A stretch of 64,000 nt of DNA from Lysinibacillus sp. FSL W8-0992 (GCF_038008685.1 NZ_JBBOZQ010000001.1:3844001-3908000); one strand, 5' to 3'. Positions 25,111-35,825 are shown, numbered from the stretch's first letter. Notes: generated by a model from the letters alone, not told the origin. Made by a program: numbers and translations.

Positions 25111-25698
25111 TTATTTTGATAAATACATTGTACGTTGTTGTTCAATCCATCTACGCATCGTTGTGAACAGTAACACCATGATAGCTGTTAATAGAACACC
25201 TTTTACGATATTAAATGGCAAAATACCTGCAATAATCATTTTATATAATGAATCGCCAACTACTGGCTCCATACCTAAGAAATAAGTGTACATCGGTAAA
25301 AATACTGCGTAATTTAAAAAGCTCATTCCTACTGCCATAACGATTGTTCCTGTTGCCAAACCTCCGACAAGACCCGCAATTGTTTTAAAACGGTTAAAAA
25401 CAAATGATACTGGTAAAATAAATAATATACCTGTCACAAAGTTTGCAATATGTCCAACCGGAACCCCTGTAGGCGTACCCGAGAAAATCCAATCCAGTAT
25501 ATTTTTAAATAGTTCTACTAAAATACCCGCAACTGGACCCATTGTGATAGCTGCAAGTAAAGCTGGCATATCACTGAAATCCACCTCTAAAAATGCTGGG
25601 AACGGCGGAATCGGGAAATTAAAAAGCATTAATAAAAACGAAATACTACTTAGCATACCAATCGTAATAAACGATTGCAGTTTGATATTTTTCTTCAT
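25111..25698 (-). CDS. ribU: Riboflavin ECF transporter S component RibU
   Basis: The 195-aa membrane protein has about six segments and binds riboflavin outside the cell for import by the shared ECF module. Family features are the N-terminal helix with GMLSSISFLLML, FLEVDFSDMPALLAA, the KNILDWIFSGTPTGVPVG stretch and a basic C-terminus. Its control by an FMN riboswitch with a terminator (25779-25802) confirms the substrate. No EcfA/T gene adjoins it, as expected for group II ECF S subunits that share a common module. B. subtilis names are ypaA and fmnP. Confidence 0.95.
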   Translation of the reverse strand: MKKNIKLQSFITIGMLSSISFLLMLFNFPIPPFPAFLEVDFSDMPALLAAITMGPVAGILVELFKNILDWIFSGTPTGVPVGHIANFVTGILFILPVSFVFNRFKTIAGLVGGLATGTIVMAVGMSFLNYAVFLPMYTYFLGMEPVVGDSLYKMIIAGILPFNIVKGVLLTAIMVLLFTTMRRWIEQQRTMYLSK

Positions 25699-25778
25699 TG
25701 AAAACTCTCTCCTCTTTGCTGATTCAATCTTGCAAGAAGAAAGGTTACGACGTAATCGATTGTTTTTTCACGAAAAAA

Positions 25779-25802
25779 CCCTTATGCACATCAGCATAAG
25801 GG
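25779..25802 (-). terminator. FMN-riboswitch terminator
   Basis: Minus strand: CCCTTATGC, loop TGATGT, GCATAAGGG, TTTTTT. It lies between the FMN aptamer and ribU and is the likely off-state platform. Confidence 0.85.
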
Positions 25803-25927
25803 AGAAAAGGCATGATTAAATAACGCCATTACTAGCTATTTTTTGTGCATACAGTGTAATTAGTAGACACACTGAAAAAAACGCTCGCACATAGCTTAAT
25901 TCGTAACAACGAATGACGATCGTACCT

Positions 25928-26119
25928 TCATCTTCTCCCATCCAGACTATACTGTCGGCCTTGGAATCGCACCAAGTCAGCCATGCAAAAAAATCTTTGC
26001 ACAGGTCGCGGGCTGAAGAGCCATTTAGTAAATCATGCGAGCTAATGTAGTTTAGTACAACACTAGCGATTTACAACTCTATTACCGCCGGTCGGGATTT
26101 TCACCCTGCCCCGAAGATG
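25928..26119 (-). promoter_or_regulatory. FMN riboswitch (RFN element)
   Basis: Minus strand shows the RFN landmarks in order: ATCTTCGGGGCAGGGTGAAA, CCCGACCGGCGGTAAT, AGCCCGCGA, GATTCCAAGGCCGACAGT, ATAGTCTGGATGGGAGAAGA. One arm is enlarged by about 60 bases, as many natural RFNs are. It represses ribU when FMN is high. Confidence 0.97.
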
Positions 26120-26282
26120 AATCAATATTATTTTATAAATTAACTATAATGTTTTATTACATAAAAGTAAATACTTCTGCTTAAAAAATTCCGATTAAAT
26201 TTGTATGTTTTAATGAATGCTTCTATAAAAGGGCCATTTGATTTTCGAGTTCAGGTAATTCGAATTCAGCCATGAACGACGA

Positions 26283-26385
26283 ATTCCGCGTTTTAGCACT
26301 GGGATTCCGCGTTTCAGAGCCTGAATTCCGCGCTTCAACAGCCGGATTCCGCGTTTCAGCACCCGATTTCCGCGTTTTCCCCATC
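26283..26385. repeat. Tandem array, five units of exactly 21 bp
   Basis: ATTCCGCGTTTCAGCACCCGG-type units begin at 26283, 26304, 26325, 26346 and 26367, each 21 bp from the next, with drift in the second half of each unit. No ORF fits. Related 21-bp arrays occur at 52050 and 61202. Bases 26120-26282 hold nothing else recognised. Confidence 0.8.
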
Positions 26386-26399
26386 AGACAACTCATACA

Positions 26400-26433
26400 A
26401 AAAACAGCTACCTCATAAAAGATAGCTGTTTTT
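26400..26433 (-). terminator. Terminator after rsiX
   Basis: AAAACAGCTA and TAGCTGTTTT flank a 12-base loop, with T-rich tails on both strands; it sits six bases past the rsiX stop. Confidence 0.85.
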
Positions 26434-26438
26434 CTTTG

Positions 26439-27737
26439 TTACTGCATTGTTTGTTTATTTGCACCTACAGGTATCGGTAAAAAATTTGTTAAATCAAAGC
26501 CTTCCCAACTATCCTGTACGACGTTATCTAAGCGTAGCTTTTTATCAAAGCTTGAAGCTGTCAGCATCATGGCCTCGATTAATTGCGTTGCCCGCACAGC
26601 ATCCATTGTCATCAAATCCAGCGGTGCGTCAAAGGTGATGACAACACCACCATCTTCTTCTTTCACTGTGTACGTTACATTTTCAGGGATGACAGGTACA
26701 TAAATATCATCTTTTTTATCACGCATGGCGATAAGTGCCTCTGTAACAGTAGGATATGTTTGGTGGAAGTCGGGCGATAAATATTCAGTACCATTTTCTT
26801 CTGTATATAAATAATAGTTGTAATGATTATCTTTCGTTAACTGTATAGGCTCACTTGGCTCACCAACCTGCGAAAATTCATAAGGAGAACCATCTGCATT
26901 TTTTAACGCAATCGCTTTATATTCAGAGTCGGAAAAAGTATCTTTTAACGAGCTTAAATATTTTGTTACAGAAGCTGAAGCTACATCGTAATCATTTTTT
27001 TTAGGTAAGACGTGAACTAGCGTCTCACCCTCTTCCTTCAACTCACCTTTGTATGGATGATAATTAGCAAAACCAAGTGCTTCCTCATCAATTTGTGGTG
27101 CGTATTTTTCATACATTTGTAGAGTTGTCGGCTTTTTCTTTCCAAAATCAGCCGTTAATTTTTCGTTCGGGATTACATAGGTCATTGGTATGCTATCAGC
27201 ATTGCCACCTGGTAAGCCGATTCTAAATACTACTGCATTTGCTAAATCGTCTTCGTAAACTGATGTCCGAAGCGATAGCATTCGTGCATGTTCGGCACCG
27301 ATATTCGCTTTCATCACACCATCTGCATTTTCATTTTCTTGTATAGCTCGATCCTCTTGCATCGTAGAAAAATTTTCAGGAGGGGCATTTGCCTCATCCT
27401 TAACTGGATTATTATTTGTTAAAAACACGTACCCTGCTATTGATAGTACAAAAACAGCTGCAATACTACTAAAAATAGGTAACTTACTCTTTTTACGCTT
27501 TTGCATCGGCTTGATGCTTTCATTCTCATGAGCAGCAATAGACCGCTCTTGCTCTTCAAGCACTTTTGAATCTATTGGTTGTTGCATTGCTTCTTGAAGA
27601 TGTATATTATCTTGCAGACGTGAATCTGCTAGCAATCGTTTCAACACTTCTTCTTTCGAACGGTTATCAGTCAGCTTCGGGGCATTCTTCAACATTTGTT
27701 CTAGTTGTTCATCGTCGTCAAATTGTTTATGAGTCAT
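26439..27737 (-). CDS. rsiX: Anti-sigma-X factor RsiX-like protein
   Basis: The 432-aa single-pass membrane protein has a cytoplasmic N-terminus of about 88 residues, a TM helix at about 89-107 (FSSIAAVFVLSIAGYVFL) and a large extracellular domain. The gene overlaps the ECF sigma gene by four bases (ATGA), the usual arrangement of a sigma and its membrane anti-sigma. Position after resDE and partner to sigX match B. subtilis, where RsiX is about 370 aa; this one is longer outside the membrane. It should hold SigX until an envelope signal arrives. Confidence 0.85.
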   Translation of the reverse strand: MTHKQFDDDEQLEQMLKNAPKLTDNRSKEEVLKRLLADSRLQDNIHLQEAMQQPIDSKVLEEQERSIAAHENESIKPMQKRKKSKLPIFSSIAAVFVLSIAGYVFLTNNNPVKDEANAPPENFSTMQEDRAIQENENADGVMKANIGAEHARMLSLRTSVYEDDLANAVVFRIGLPGGNADSIPMTYVIPNEKLTADFGKKKPTTLQMYEKYAPQIDEEALGFANYHPYKGELKEEGETLVHVLPKKNDYDVASASVTKYLSSLKDTFSDSEYKAIALKNADGSPYEFSQVGEPSEPIQLTKDNHYNYYLYTEENGTEYLSPDFHQTYPTVTEALIAMRDKKDDIYVPVIPENVTYTVKEEDGGVVITFDAPLDLMTMDAVRATQLIEAMMLTASSFDKKLRLDNVVQDSWEGFDLTNFLPIPVGANKQTMQ

Positions 27738-28267
27738 TGCCTTTTCGCCTCCTGTTCCCTAACCTGTTGTAGCTGTTGCCTTAAAAATTTAATGGCTCGA
27801 TGTTGCGTCGTCTTAACCTTTGCTTCTGTCCAATCAAGTATTTGCGCTGTTTCAGCAATCGATAAATCTTGGAAAAAGCGCATAATAATCACCATTTTTT
27901 GATCCCCTGTACAATTTTCAAGTGCAGACTCTATTTGCATTAATTCATCACTGGCCTGTAGCATATCTTCCGGTGATGGTGTGGTTGAATGTAGTTGTTC
28001 CGTTTCCCAGTCAAAAAAATCGAGCGAATGTTTTTTCCGCACTGCCTGCTTTCTAAAATGATCTATTGCGACATTTTTAGCAATAGCAAAAAGCCATGTT
28101 TTTTCACTGCTATTTCCTGCGAATTGTTCATACGATCGCAGAACACGAACGTACACCTCATGTGATAAATCCTCAGCAAGTGTACGATTTTTCACTAGAT
28201 AAATAAGAAACTGGAACACGTCTTGATGGTATGAATCGTATAATCGATGGAACACGGAGTCATTCAA
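27734..28267 (-). CDS. sigX: ECF-family RNA polymerase sigma factor SigX
   Basis: The 177-aa group 4 sigma factor has region 2 at about 8-75 (YLVKNRTLAEDLSHEVYVRV, then KTWLFAIAKNVAIDHFRK). Region 4 at about 115-170 carries the helix-turn-helix ILDWTEAKVKTTQHRAIKFL. In B. subtilis SigX controls envelope charge and lipid genes. It lies downstream of resE in the same order as B. subtilis, but 180 bases of noncoding DNA separate them, so it likely has its own, perhaps autoregulated, promoter. Confidence 0.9.
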   Translation of the reverse strand: MNDSVFHRLYDSYHQDVFQFLIYLVKNRTLAEDLSHEVYVRVLRSYEQFAGNSSEKTWLFAIAKNVAIDHFRKQAVRKKHSLDFFDWETEQLHSTTPSPEDMLQASDELMQIESALENCTGDQKMVIIMRFFQDLSIAETAQILDWTEAKVKTTQHRAIKFLRQQLQQVREQEAKRQ

Positions 28268-28450
28268 AGCACTCCACCCCCGTTCTCATAGTATTTGTCG
28301 TCTAACGCTCGCACAAGTTACATCTTAATTAATGATTTTTTGCTCAAAATTTCGCTATGTGCCATTCCCTGCACTAAAACTACATACAATCAGCTAACAG
28401 ACTTTGGCATTAAGTTTTCGAATCAATGGGCTTCTAACGGACAATGTTAG

Positions 28451-30226
28451 TTAGTCGAAGGGTAAATAGAAAGTAAAGGTTGTTCCTTCTTTTAATACAC
28501 TATCGACCATAATATTTCCAGAATGTGCCTTTACAATGTTTCGAGCAATAGCAAGCCCTAAACCTGTTCCCCCTTTAGAACGTGTACGCGCTTTATCAGC
28601 CTTGTAAAAACGCTCAAAAACATATGGTAAATCTTCCTGTGGAATACCATGTCCTGTATCCTGAACTGAGATTTTAGCAAATGTCGGTTCCTTCTCTACT
28701 TTCACAAAGACAGAACCTTCATCTGTATGACGCAGTGCATTATCAACTAAGTTCGTTAACACTTGTTCAATACGATCCTCATCCATGCTTATGACCGCAT
28801 CTTCCTCAAACTCACTATTAAATAGGAGCTGTACATGCTTCTCTTTTGCTACTTGTGCAAATTTTTGCGTAATGCGCTCAAATGTCGCATTAATCGGTAC
28901 TTCATCTTTGTATAATGTCATATGTCCAGATTCCATCCGTGCTAAATCCAATAAATCTGTAACTAAACGTCCCATACGCTTTGATTCATCATAAATAATT
29001 TTAGTAATCTCATTGCGCTCTTCTTGATCTTGTATAAAATCATCATCCATTAGCGCTTCTGAGTAGCCCTGAAGCATTGAAATAGGTGTCCGTAGCTCAT
29101 GTGAAACATTGGCAATAAAGTCTGAGCGAAGCTTTTCTAGACGATGCTGTTCTGTCATATCACGGATAACAGCAACAGCTCCTCGTATCAATTCCCCACT
29201 ATAGAGCGGGCTAATCGTAAATGTATAATAATTTCCATCCATCTCAATTTCTTCTTCCAGCTTATCTTCAAACATTAATACATGATCAAGCATATGATAT
29301 AGTTCAGGTGGAATAGGCTTGGCACTTTGCGAGCCTTTATTGACAAACCATTTTTGCATTAAGCGTTCCGCAGGTGGATTGCTGAGTAAAATAGTACGAT
29401 CCCGATTAAACGTTATAACAGCATCAGTCATAGAAGTTAAAATATTGGATAATTGCTCATTTTCTTGATTGATTACTTCTAAATTATGCTTTAACTGGCG
29501 CCCCATTTGATTGAATGCAACCGCAAGCTGTCCAATTTCATCGTTTTGCGTTGTCGGCATTTTTGCCTCGAAATTACCTTTTGCAATTTCAAATGCTAGC
29601 TCGCGCATTTTTCGTAGCGGCGAAGTAATACGTGATGAAAGGAAAAATGCAAAGAATGTCGTTAACACAAAGGCAATGAATGCCGCTAAAAAGACAATTT
29701 TCGTAGTCTCTTTGGACGTTTTATGTAACGCATCTGGACTTTGGTAAATAAATACAGCACCATGCACTTCATTTTCTACGTTTAGTGGGAAACCTAACAC
29801 GACATACGATTCCATTTTTTCTTTATCAGTCGAGGAAGGCATCATCATTTCCTTAATGATTGGATCATCTGATTTGAAAACTTCATGGAACGCTTTATTC
29901 GCTAAAATTGCGCCTTGAATTTCTTTTTTGTTAACGCCTTCCTGCATCGCAAATGTTACTTCTAGATGATTAATGGCGATAAGCGCATTTGTACCATCAG
30001 GTAAAATATCTGTTAATAGTTGCGAAGTCGATTCGGCTGTTTCATTGTCATCCACTATACTCGCTATTGTTGCAGCCGTTTGACGCAACGAAATCTCGGC
30101 TTGCTGCATATGATAGTTTTGAAGGAATTCGAGCATTAAAACCGTGAAAACAAATAATACAAATGAAACGAGAAGCAATATGGTTACCCATAGCTTCCCG
30201 ACAACACTGTTCCATATTCTATTCAT
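28451..30226 (-). CDS. resE: Sensor histidine kinase ResE
   Basis: The 591-aa membrane kinase has TM1 at about 10-33, an extracellular sensor to about 170, TM2 at about 172-195, HAMP (about 196-248) and a PAS-like region (about 260-365). HisKA follows with phospho-His in SHELRTPISML (about residue 375), then HATPase_c with the N box (LVDNALRHT) and GTGLGLAIARNI. It phosphorylates ResD in response to oxygen limitation or nitric oxide. The ATG at 30226 with GAGGTT upstream overlaps the resD 3' end by eight bases; the longer in-frame start at 30268 is buried in resD. Confidence 0.94.
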   Translation of the reverse strand: MNRIWNSVVGKLWVTILLLVSFVLFVFTVLMLEFLQNYHMQQAEISLRQTAATIASIVDDNETAESTSQLLTDILPDGTNALIAINHLEVTFAMQEGVNKKEIQGAILANKAFHEVFKSDDPIIKEMMMPSSTDKEKMESYVVLGFPLNVENEVHGAVFIYQSPDALHKTSKETTKIVFLAAFIAFVLTTFFAFFLSSRITSPLRKMRELAFEIAKGNFEAKMPTTQNDEIGQLAVAFNQMGRQLKHNLEVINQENEQLSNILTSMTDAVITFNRDRTILLSNPPAERLMQKWFVNKGSQSAKPIPPELYHMLDHVLMFEDKLEEEIEMDGNYYTFTISPLYSGELIRGAVAVIRDMTEQHRLEKLRSDFIANVSHELRTPISMLQGYSEALMDDDFIQDQEERNEITKIIYDESKRMGRLVTDLLDLARMESGHMTLYKDEVPINATFERITQKFAQVAKEKHVQLLFNSEFEEDAVISMDEDRIEQVLTNLVDNALRHTDEGSVFVKVEKEPTFAKISVQDTGHGIPQEDLPYVFERFYKADKARTRSKGGTGLGLAIARNIVKAHSGNIMVDSVLKEGTTFTFYLPFD

Positions 30227-30941
30227 TGACAACCTCAAATTTGTAACCAACGCCCCAAACAGTAACAATCATTTTTGCAGCGTTTTCTGATACACGATTG
30301 AGCTTCTCACGTAATCGCTTAACATGTGTATCTACTGTACGTAGATCCCCAAAGAAATCGTAATGCCAAACCTCTTTTAGTAATTGTTCACGGTCAAATA
30401 CTTTGTCTGGAGATTTTGCAAGGAAATACAATAATTCATACTCTTTCGGTGTTAAATTTACTTCGATTCCCTCTGCAGTTACACGGTGTGCATCATGATC
30501 AATCATCAAGTGTTGGAATACCACTAAATCTTTTGATGAAGATGCATTTGTTGTAGGTGAAAATGCTTGTGAGCGACGCAAAATAGCTTTTACACGTAGC
30601 ACTACTTCACGCGGACTAAATGGTTTTACAATATAATCATCTGCCCCAAGCTCGAAGCCTTGTACACGGTTCGCTTCCTCACCTTTTGCAGTTAATAAAA
30701 TAATTGGAGTTGCAGCACGTTCTCTAATTTCTGCACAAACTTCTAGCCCATCTTTTTCAGGCATCATAATATCTAGTAAAATACAGTGATACTCTTTTTC
30801 TAAAGATTTCTCGATCGCTTCTTCACCATTCTCTGCTTCGTCGACTTGGTACCCTTCGCGCTCCAAATACATTTTTAATAAGCGGCGAATGCGATCCTCA
30901 TCGTCTACTACTAATACTGAAATATTCTCTGACACTTTCAC
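30219..30941 (-). CDS. resD: Response regulator ResD (OmpR family)
   Basis: The 240-aa cytoplasmic regulator has a receiver domain (about 6-120) with Asp13/Asp14, phospho-acceptor Asp57 (LLDIMMPEKDG) and Lys in VKPFSP. A winged-helix DNA-binding domain (about 135-238) contains LTPKEYELLYFLA and GDLRTVDTHVKRLREK. With ResE it controls respiration and cytochrome biogenesis genes, including resABC upstream. A terminator at 31010-31037 separates it from resC, so resDE has its own promoter. Confidence 0.96.
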   Translation of the reverse strand: MKVSENISVLVVDDEDRIRRLLKMYLEREGYQVDEAENGEEAIEKSLEKEYHCILLDIMMPEKDGLEVCAEIRERAATPIILLTAKGEEANRVQGFELGADDYIVKPFSPREVVLRVKAILRRSQAFSPTTNASSSKDLVVFQHLMIDHDAHRVTAEGIEVNLTPKEYELLYFLAKSPDKVFDREQLLKEVWHYDFFGDLRTVDTHVKRLREKLNRVSENAAKMIVTVWGVGYKFEVVNE

Positions 30942-31009
30942 GATCCCTCTCTTCCAAACTTTCTCTATCCTCTATTGTACATGGTACACAACGTCTTGAA
31001 AAGAAAAGA

Positions 31010-31037
31010 AAGCCCTTTCGCCGCAGCGAAAAGGCTT
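31010..31037 (-). terminator. Terminator after resABC
   Basis: Minus strand: AGCCTTTTCGC, loop, GCGAAAGGGCT and a T-rich tail, 15 bases past the resC stop. Confidence 0.8.
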
Positions 31038-31051
31038 TTCGTTTCCCATTG

Positions 31052-32233
31052 TTACGCGTAGGAGTGTAAACCTGCAAGAATTAAGTTAACAGCTATTAGG
31101 TTAAATAAAATAATACCAAAACCAATTAGTGCTAACCAAGCAGATTTTTCACCTTCCCAGCCCTTAGATAGACGTAGATGTAGGAATGCTGCATAGAATA
31201 ACCATGTAATAAGGGCCCATACTTCTTTCGGGTCCCATCCCCAGAAACGACTCCACGCAAGTTGTGCCCAAATCATCGCAAAGATGAGTGCACCTAACGT
31301 GAAAACAGGGAAACCAATAATAACAGATCGATAACCAATTTCATCTAATAATTGCAGATTTACACGTTTAACAAGCGGCTGGAACAATGCGCTAATTCGA
31401 CGACGTGCAATAAGACGAATTAACAAGTATAGTAATGACCCTACCAGTAAAGACCAAACAACTGTTGTTAATTTTTTCGCATTAATGAGTGCAGGCATTT
31501 CTACTAATGGAGACATGCCATGCTCCTCAACTGCCTCATAATCGTGCATGCCAAAAATTGGTGGCAAATTATAAGTAATTTGACGAGATACACCTTCTTT
31601 ATCAAGATACGTGTATTTTGATTCGTAATCCATAACACTAAATGTAGATGAAACAGCAACAAAGCCAATTACAACAACTAAACAGTACATAACGGCTTCA
31701 AGCCAAAAACGTTGCTTTGAAGGCTTCTTTAAATCAACAACTTTTAATAAGTAAATTAAACCTGCAACTGCACTAATTGCTAAAATGGATTGACCCATGG
31801 CAGCTGTAATAACGTGAATTGTTAACCAATAACTTTGTAATGAAGGTACTAATGGACTTACTTCGCTCGGGAACATCGACGCATATGCAATAATTAAAAG
31901 CGCTACAGGTAACGCTACAAATCCTAATGCTGTCAGACGATAAATAAAGTAGATTAAAATGAATGCTGCAACGATAAACATCCCGAAAGCAGTTGTAAAT
32001 TCAAACATATTACTTACAGGAGCGTGCCCTGTATGAATCCAACGTGTAATAAAATAACCAAGTTGTGCAAGGAAACCAACAATCGTCACTGTAATTGCAA
32101 GTTTACCCCATTTATCAGTATTTTTACCGGAAGCATTGGATTGTTTAATTGCACCGCCAAATAATAAGGTTGCTACTAGATAGGCTACAAATGCTACAAA
32201 TAATAGATTCCCACTTAAGTCAATCAAACTCAT
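31052..32233 (-). CDS. resC: Cytochrome c biogenesis protein ResC (CcsA-type)
   Basis: The 393-aa polytopic membrane protein carries the tryptophan-rich heme-handling motif ([14 protein letters not shown]) and flanking conserved His residues typical of the CcsA/CcmC/CcmF superfamily. With ResB it exports heme and ligates it to apocytochrome c (system II). It overlaps resB by four bases (ATGA), so the two are translationally coupled. Confidence 0.95.
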   Translation of the reverse strand: MSLIDLSGNLLFVAFVAYLVATLLFGGAIKQSNASGKNTDKWGKLAITVTIVGFLAQLGYFITRWIHTGHAPVSNMFEFTTAFGMFIVAAFILIYFIYRLTALGFVALPVALLIIAYASMFPSEVSPLVPSLQSYWLTIHVITAAMGQSILAISAVAGLIYLLKVVDLKKPSKQRFWLEAVMYCLVVVIGFVAVSSTFSVMDYESKYTYLDKEGVSRQITYNLPPIFGMHDYEAVEEHGMSPLVEMPALINAKKLTTVVWSLLVGSLLYLLIRLIARRRISALFQPLVKRVNLQLLDEIGYRSVIIGFPVFTLGALIFAMIWAQLAWSRFWGWDPKEVWALITWLFYAAFLHLRLSKGWEGEKSAWLALIGFGIILFNLIAVNLILAGLHSYA

Positions 32234-33903
32234 AAGGTGTTGTCACCTTCCTTTTTATTATTGCCATGGCTTGTGGACTTTTCATCCTCTTCTGCTATAT
32301 CTAACTGGTCATTATATTGTGGTAGACCAGCAAATGCAGTCACGGCATCTAAATCTTTTTTCATGCTAAACATATTTTTGTTTACGTGGGCAGCCATCAG
32401 TAATTTACCATCTGGCTCTACTTGTAACCAAAGACGACGGTGATTCCAATATGAACCAATCGCAACGCCAATCATGAAAATAATACCACCAACAAATAAA
32501 ATAGGGATTGTGCGGTCTTTACGTATCGTAAAGCCTGACATATCTCGTGTTTCCACACTTGCAAATTTCATTTTGTATTGATTTTCGCCTAGTGGCTCTA
32601 GTGTTTGTTTAATAGCAACAAAGCTTGTTTCACCCTCTGGTGTTTCTGGTGTTGTCATTTTAAATAGAAATGCTGGATTATTAGGAACGGACGTCGCAGT
32701 TTGCGGTACACCATTTTCAAACCCAGAGAAGTCTGGCGTGTAGACAAGTAGTTTAACAGATGTACCATTTCCTAAATCATAGTCCTTTTTAGGGTTTGTT
32801 AAATCGATTTCTACTTTACCAAGTGATTGCTCAGTTGTTTTATTTACTAGTTCAAAATTCATTTGCTTCAATTCATTTAAACGATAATCCATTTGATATA
32901 ATGCGTAGCCATCTTCTTTTAACGGATGGTTAACTCGAATTGAATAATCTCTAACCTTTTCTAGATTATCCGTATCACCAGCAATTGCATCTTCAGGCTG
33001 TTTGTATAACGTAACATTAGTTTGGAAGTTTTTCGCAACGACGTTCACGCCTTGTTTCAGCTGTTCGCCTTGTGGTGTATTATCATGTGTTTCTAAAATA
33101 AATTCATGATTTTCAATAAAATAACCTTCCATACCCGTTATTGCACGTGTTTCACCTTCACGTACCCATATCGATTCATCGACATAAAAACCAGGAACTA
33201 AACGCAACATAACCCCTGCTAAAAAGATAATGAGGCCTACATGATTTATGTACGGACCGTATCGCGCGAAACGCCCTTTTTCTGCTAACAAAGCACTTCC
33301 ATCTCGACGAACATTATATTTCATCTCAGTCATTTTCTTTTCAACTTTATTAAGCATCTCTTCAGGACTTTCAGTTACTTGTCCTTCCGCAACAATACGT
33401 TGGCGCTTCATAAAGCTTTCATGGCGCTTTACTCGTTGATTTTTCAATGATTTATAAAGTGGTATACCACGGTCAAGACTTGCAACAATAATCGATACCG
33501 CAAGCATCCCAACTAAAATTTGGAACCACCAAGAGCTATATAAATCTGAAAGACCTAATGTATAATAGATTTTCCCCACGAAACCATAAACATCCTCGTA
33601 ATATGCTCCCTTTTCAATGTCAGAAGCTTTTACGTAAAACTCTTGCGGTAATAAGGTTCCAATTGAAGCTGCTATTAATGTGATAATAATTAAAGCGATT
33701 CCAACTTTAACACTAGAGAAAAAATTCCAAATTTTATCGACAATTGTTTTGTTGTACGTTTTTGAGCGAATAGCCGTACCATCATAGCGCATATCGACAA
33801 CTTTATTCTGTTTTTCTTCTTCGGTTAAAGGACGACCACATTTCTCACAGAGCTTCGTGCCAAACGGATTACTATGTCCACAAGCACAAATGATATTCTC
33901 CAT
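32230..33903 (-). CDS. resB: Cytochrome c biogenesis protein ResB (CcsB-type)
   Basis: The 557-aa protein is the partner of ResC in system II cytochrome c maturation. An N-terminal zinc-ribbon-like segment (CACGHS... CEKCGRP, residues 6-24) precedes TM helices around 60, 110 and 200. A large extracytoplasmic domain (about 230-460) and a last TM ([15 protein letters not shown]) follow. The B. subtilis protein has the same zinc-ribbon start, so this is not a fusion peculiar to this strain. The ATG at 33903 is nine bases after AGGGG; a TTG at 33909 lies too close to it. Confidence 0.94.
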   Translation of the reverse strand: MENIICACGHSNPFGTKLCEKCGRPLTEEEKQNKVVDMRYDGTAIRSKTYNKTIVDKIWNFFSSVKVGIALIIITLIAASIGTLLPQEFYVKASDIEKGAYYEDVYGFVGKIYYTLGLSDLYSSWWFQILVGMLAVSIIVASLDRGIPLYKSLKNQRVKRHESFMKRQRIVAEGQVTESPEEMLNKVEKKMTEMKYNVRRDGSALLAEKGRFARYGPYINHVGLIIFLAGVMLRLVPGFYVDESIWVREGETRAITGMEGYFIENHEFILETHDNTPQGEQLKQGVNVVAKNFQTNVTLYKQPEDAIAGDTDNLEKVRDYSIRVNHPLKEDGYALYQMDYRLNELKQMNFELVNKTTEQSLGKVEIDLTNPKKDYDLGNGTSVKLLVYTPDFSGFENGVPQTATSVPNNPAFLFKMTTPETPEGETSFVAIKQTLEPLGENQYKMKFASVETRDMSGFTIRKDRTIPILFVGGIIFMIGVAIGSYWNHRRLWLQVEPDGKLLMAAHVNKNMFSMKKDLDAVTAFAGLPQYNDQLDIAEEDEKSTSHGNNKKEGDNTL

Positions 33904-33916
33904 CGTCAATTACCCC

Positions 33917-34450
33917 TCATTTTGGCTTTATTAATTCCATGTAAGAAGCGATATTCGCCTCTGTCATTTCTCCAGTCGTAATTTTAACTACCTTACCATC
34001 TGGATCAATTAAAACAGTTGCAGGTAAATTCCCAACATTATAGGCAGTCATAACACTTTTTGTTTTGTCAATTACTACAGGAAATGTAAGATCGTACTTA
34101 TCGACAAAATTTTGTACTTCAAAATCTGTTTGTGCAATGTTGACAGCCAATGTTTGAACACCTAGGTCTTTAAAGACTTGATACTGGTTGTTCATAGCTG
34201 GCATTTCCTTCTCACATGGCTTACACCAAGTTCCCCAGAAATTCAAAAATACCCCCTGCCCTCTATAATCAGACAGTTTGTGTTTCTCTCCATTTAAATC
34301 TACTAACGTGAAGTTCGGTGCTTCAGAGCCAACTGCTACTAACTCTACCTTATCCTTTGTCGCTGTCCCGTAAACAGTGTACCCTATGGCAAGCGCCAAA
34401 ATAACTAAAATAATGGTACGGGTTACAAGACGTTTTTTCTTTTTCTCCAA
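33917..34450 (-). CDS. resA: Thiol-disulfide oxidoreductase ResA
   Basis: The 177-aa membrane-anchored thioredoxin-fold protein has an N-terminal TM helix (about 10-29) and an extracytoplasmic AhpC/TSA-thioredoxin domain with active site WCKPC (about residue 74). It reduces the heme-binding cysteines of apocytochrome c before ligation. The TTG at 34450 is favoured because AGGGGG lies nine bases upstream; an in-frame TTG at 34471 overlaps that site. It is the first gene of resABC. Confidence 0.93.
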   Translation of the reverse strand: MEKKKKRLVTRTIILVILALAIGYTVYGTATKDKVELVAVGSEAPNFTLVDLNGEKHKLSDYRGQGVFLNFWGTWCKPCEKEMPAMNNQYQVFKDLGVQTLAVNIAQTDFEVQNFVDKYDLTFPVVIDKTKSVMTAYNVGNLPATVLIDPDGKVVKITTGEMTEANIASYMELIKPK

Positions 34451-34725
34451 GTTAATAAACCCCCTACTCAAATACGCCTCGAGGTAATTATGTCGATATT
34501 TCGCATTTGAACAAGAAACATCTGTTATATCTCCCCGAGACTTACTTTGTTCAGCGTCTGCTGGATAAATTTAAAACTGGTGTACTATTCTCACCTATTA
34601 TAGCAAAATGATACAAATTAACTTAGTTATTAATTATGAATGATTTATGAACGTTTCCACACGAGGAAAGTGAAAAACTCACTATACGTATAACGGTATG
34701 TTCACCTTCCATCGCTAATGTCCGT

Positions 34726-35457
34726 TTAGCCGAGTTGTCCCGTTTCAGCTAACACGCGTAATTGCTTGACTTCATGCTTCGACAATTCACGGTATTCTCC
34801 TGGTGTTAAACCATATAAATCTAAAAACGCAAAACGTTCACGTTTCAGTTTAACTACTGGTGTACCGATTGCCTCAAACATACGACGCACTTGACGATTT
34901 CGCCCTTCGTGAATAGTAATTTCACAAATCGCCTTGCCTGCTTGCTCATCAAAAGAAGTCATACTCACTTTTGCTGGTGCTGTTTTGCCATCTTCTAGTT
35001 TAATACCACGTTGTAGCTTTTTTAGACCCTCAATTGTAGGTATACCTTTTACTCGCGCAATGTACGTTTTATCAATTTTAAATTTCGGATGCGTCAACAT
35101 AAAAGAAAACTCTCCATCATTTGTCAGTAATAATAATCCAGATGTATCATAATCTAGACGACCAACAGGGAAAATACGTTGCGGAATATGCTTAAATAAA
35201 TCTGTGACAGTTTTGCGTCCTTTATCGTCCGTTACAGCAGAAATTGTTCCACGTGGTTTATATAGTAAGTAGTAGACTTTATCTTCTTTCTCAAGTTTGA
35301 CACCCTCTACTTCAATTGTATCCGAGTTGGAAACTTTTGTTCCTAGCTCACGTACAACAACACCGTTTACCTTTACTTTACCTTCTACAATCAATTGCTC
35401 TGCTTTACGCCTTGAAGCGACACCCGCATAAGCAATAACTTTTTGTAATCTTTCCAT
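34726..35457 (-). CDS. rluB: 23S rRNA pseudouridine synthase RluB
   Basis: The 243-aa cytoplasmic RNA-modifying enzyme has an S4 domain (about 1-60, RLQKVIAYAGVASRRKAEQL) and a RsuA-family catalytic domain with GRLDYDTSGLLLLTND, which contains the catalytic Asp. Next to resA as in B. subtilis. The gap to resA (34,451-34,725) has no gene. Confidence 0.95.
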   Translation of the reverse strand: MERLQKVIAYAGVASRRKAEQLIVEGKVKVNGVVVRELGTKVSNSDTIEVEGVKLEKEDKVYYLLYKPRGTISAVTDDKGRKTVTDLFKHIPQRIFPVGRLDYDTSGLLLLTNDGEFSFMLTHPKFKIDKTYIARVKGIPTIEGLKKLQRGIKLEDGKTAPAKVSMTSFDEQAGKAICEITIHEGRNRQVRRMFEAIGTPVVKLKRERFAFLDLYGLTPGEYRELSKHEVKQLRVLAETGQLG

Positions 35458-35718
35458 TCTTTCACCTCTAGTTAAAAATGTAACCTTTTTAAGGTTATTT
35501 TTCCCGTCAATCTGTGAAAATTATGTCATACTTTTGTGTAATATAAAAGAGAAACTAATTTTGTACTAGTAATACGATAATTCTAAATAGTGTATTATTT
35601 GCTAGTTTATCGATTATTTGTCTTAGCGTAACATAAAGATTCATCGATGTTTGCTATTTATTTCTAATATGGACGAATCAACAAAATGCAAATCGCATTT
35701 AGAAAAGATATTTTATAA

Positions 35719-35731
35719 AGTGTCAGGCACT
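35719..35731 (+). repeat. AGTGYCAGGCACT repeat, copy 4
   Basis: AGTGTCAGGCACT followed by CAAACAATT; one base differs from the perfect palindrome. Confidence 0.7.
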
Positions 35732-35825
35732 CAAACAATTCTGAATATTCACGACACTATCAACAACCTTATCCAAGTAAACATCTACTTACACTTCTGT
35801 CGGAACGCACACAAAGGTCCGTCTT

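Noticed and set aside
26283-26385. CRISPR array
   Set aside because: Units are contiguous 21-bp tandem repeats without unique spacers, and no cas genes are present. The same applies to 52050 and 61202.
32230-33903. Novel zinc-ribbon fusion on ResB
   Set aside because: The B. subtilis ResB N-terminus has the same CxC...CxxC segment, so it is a family feature.
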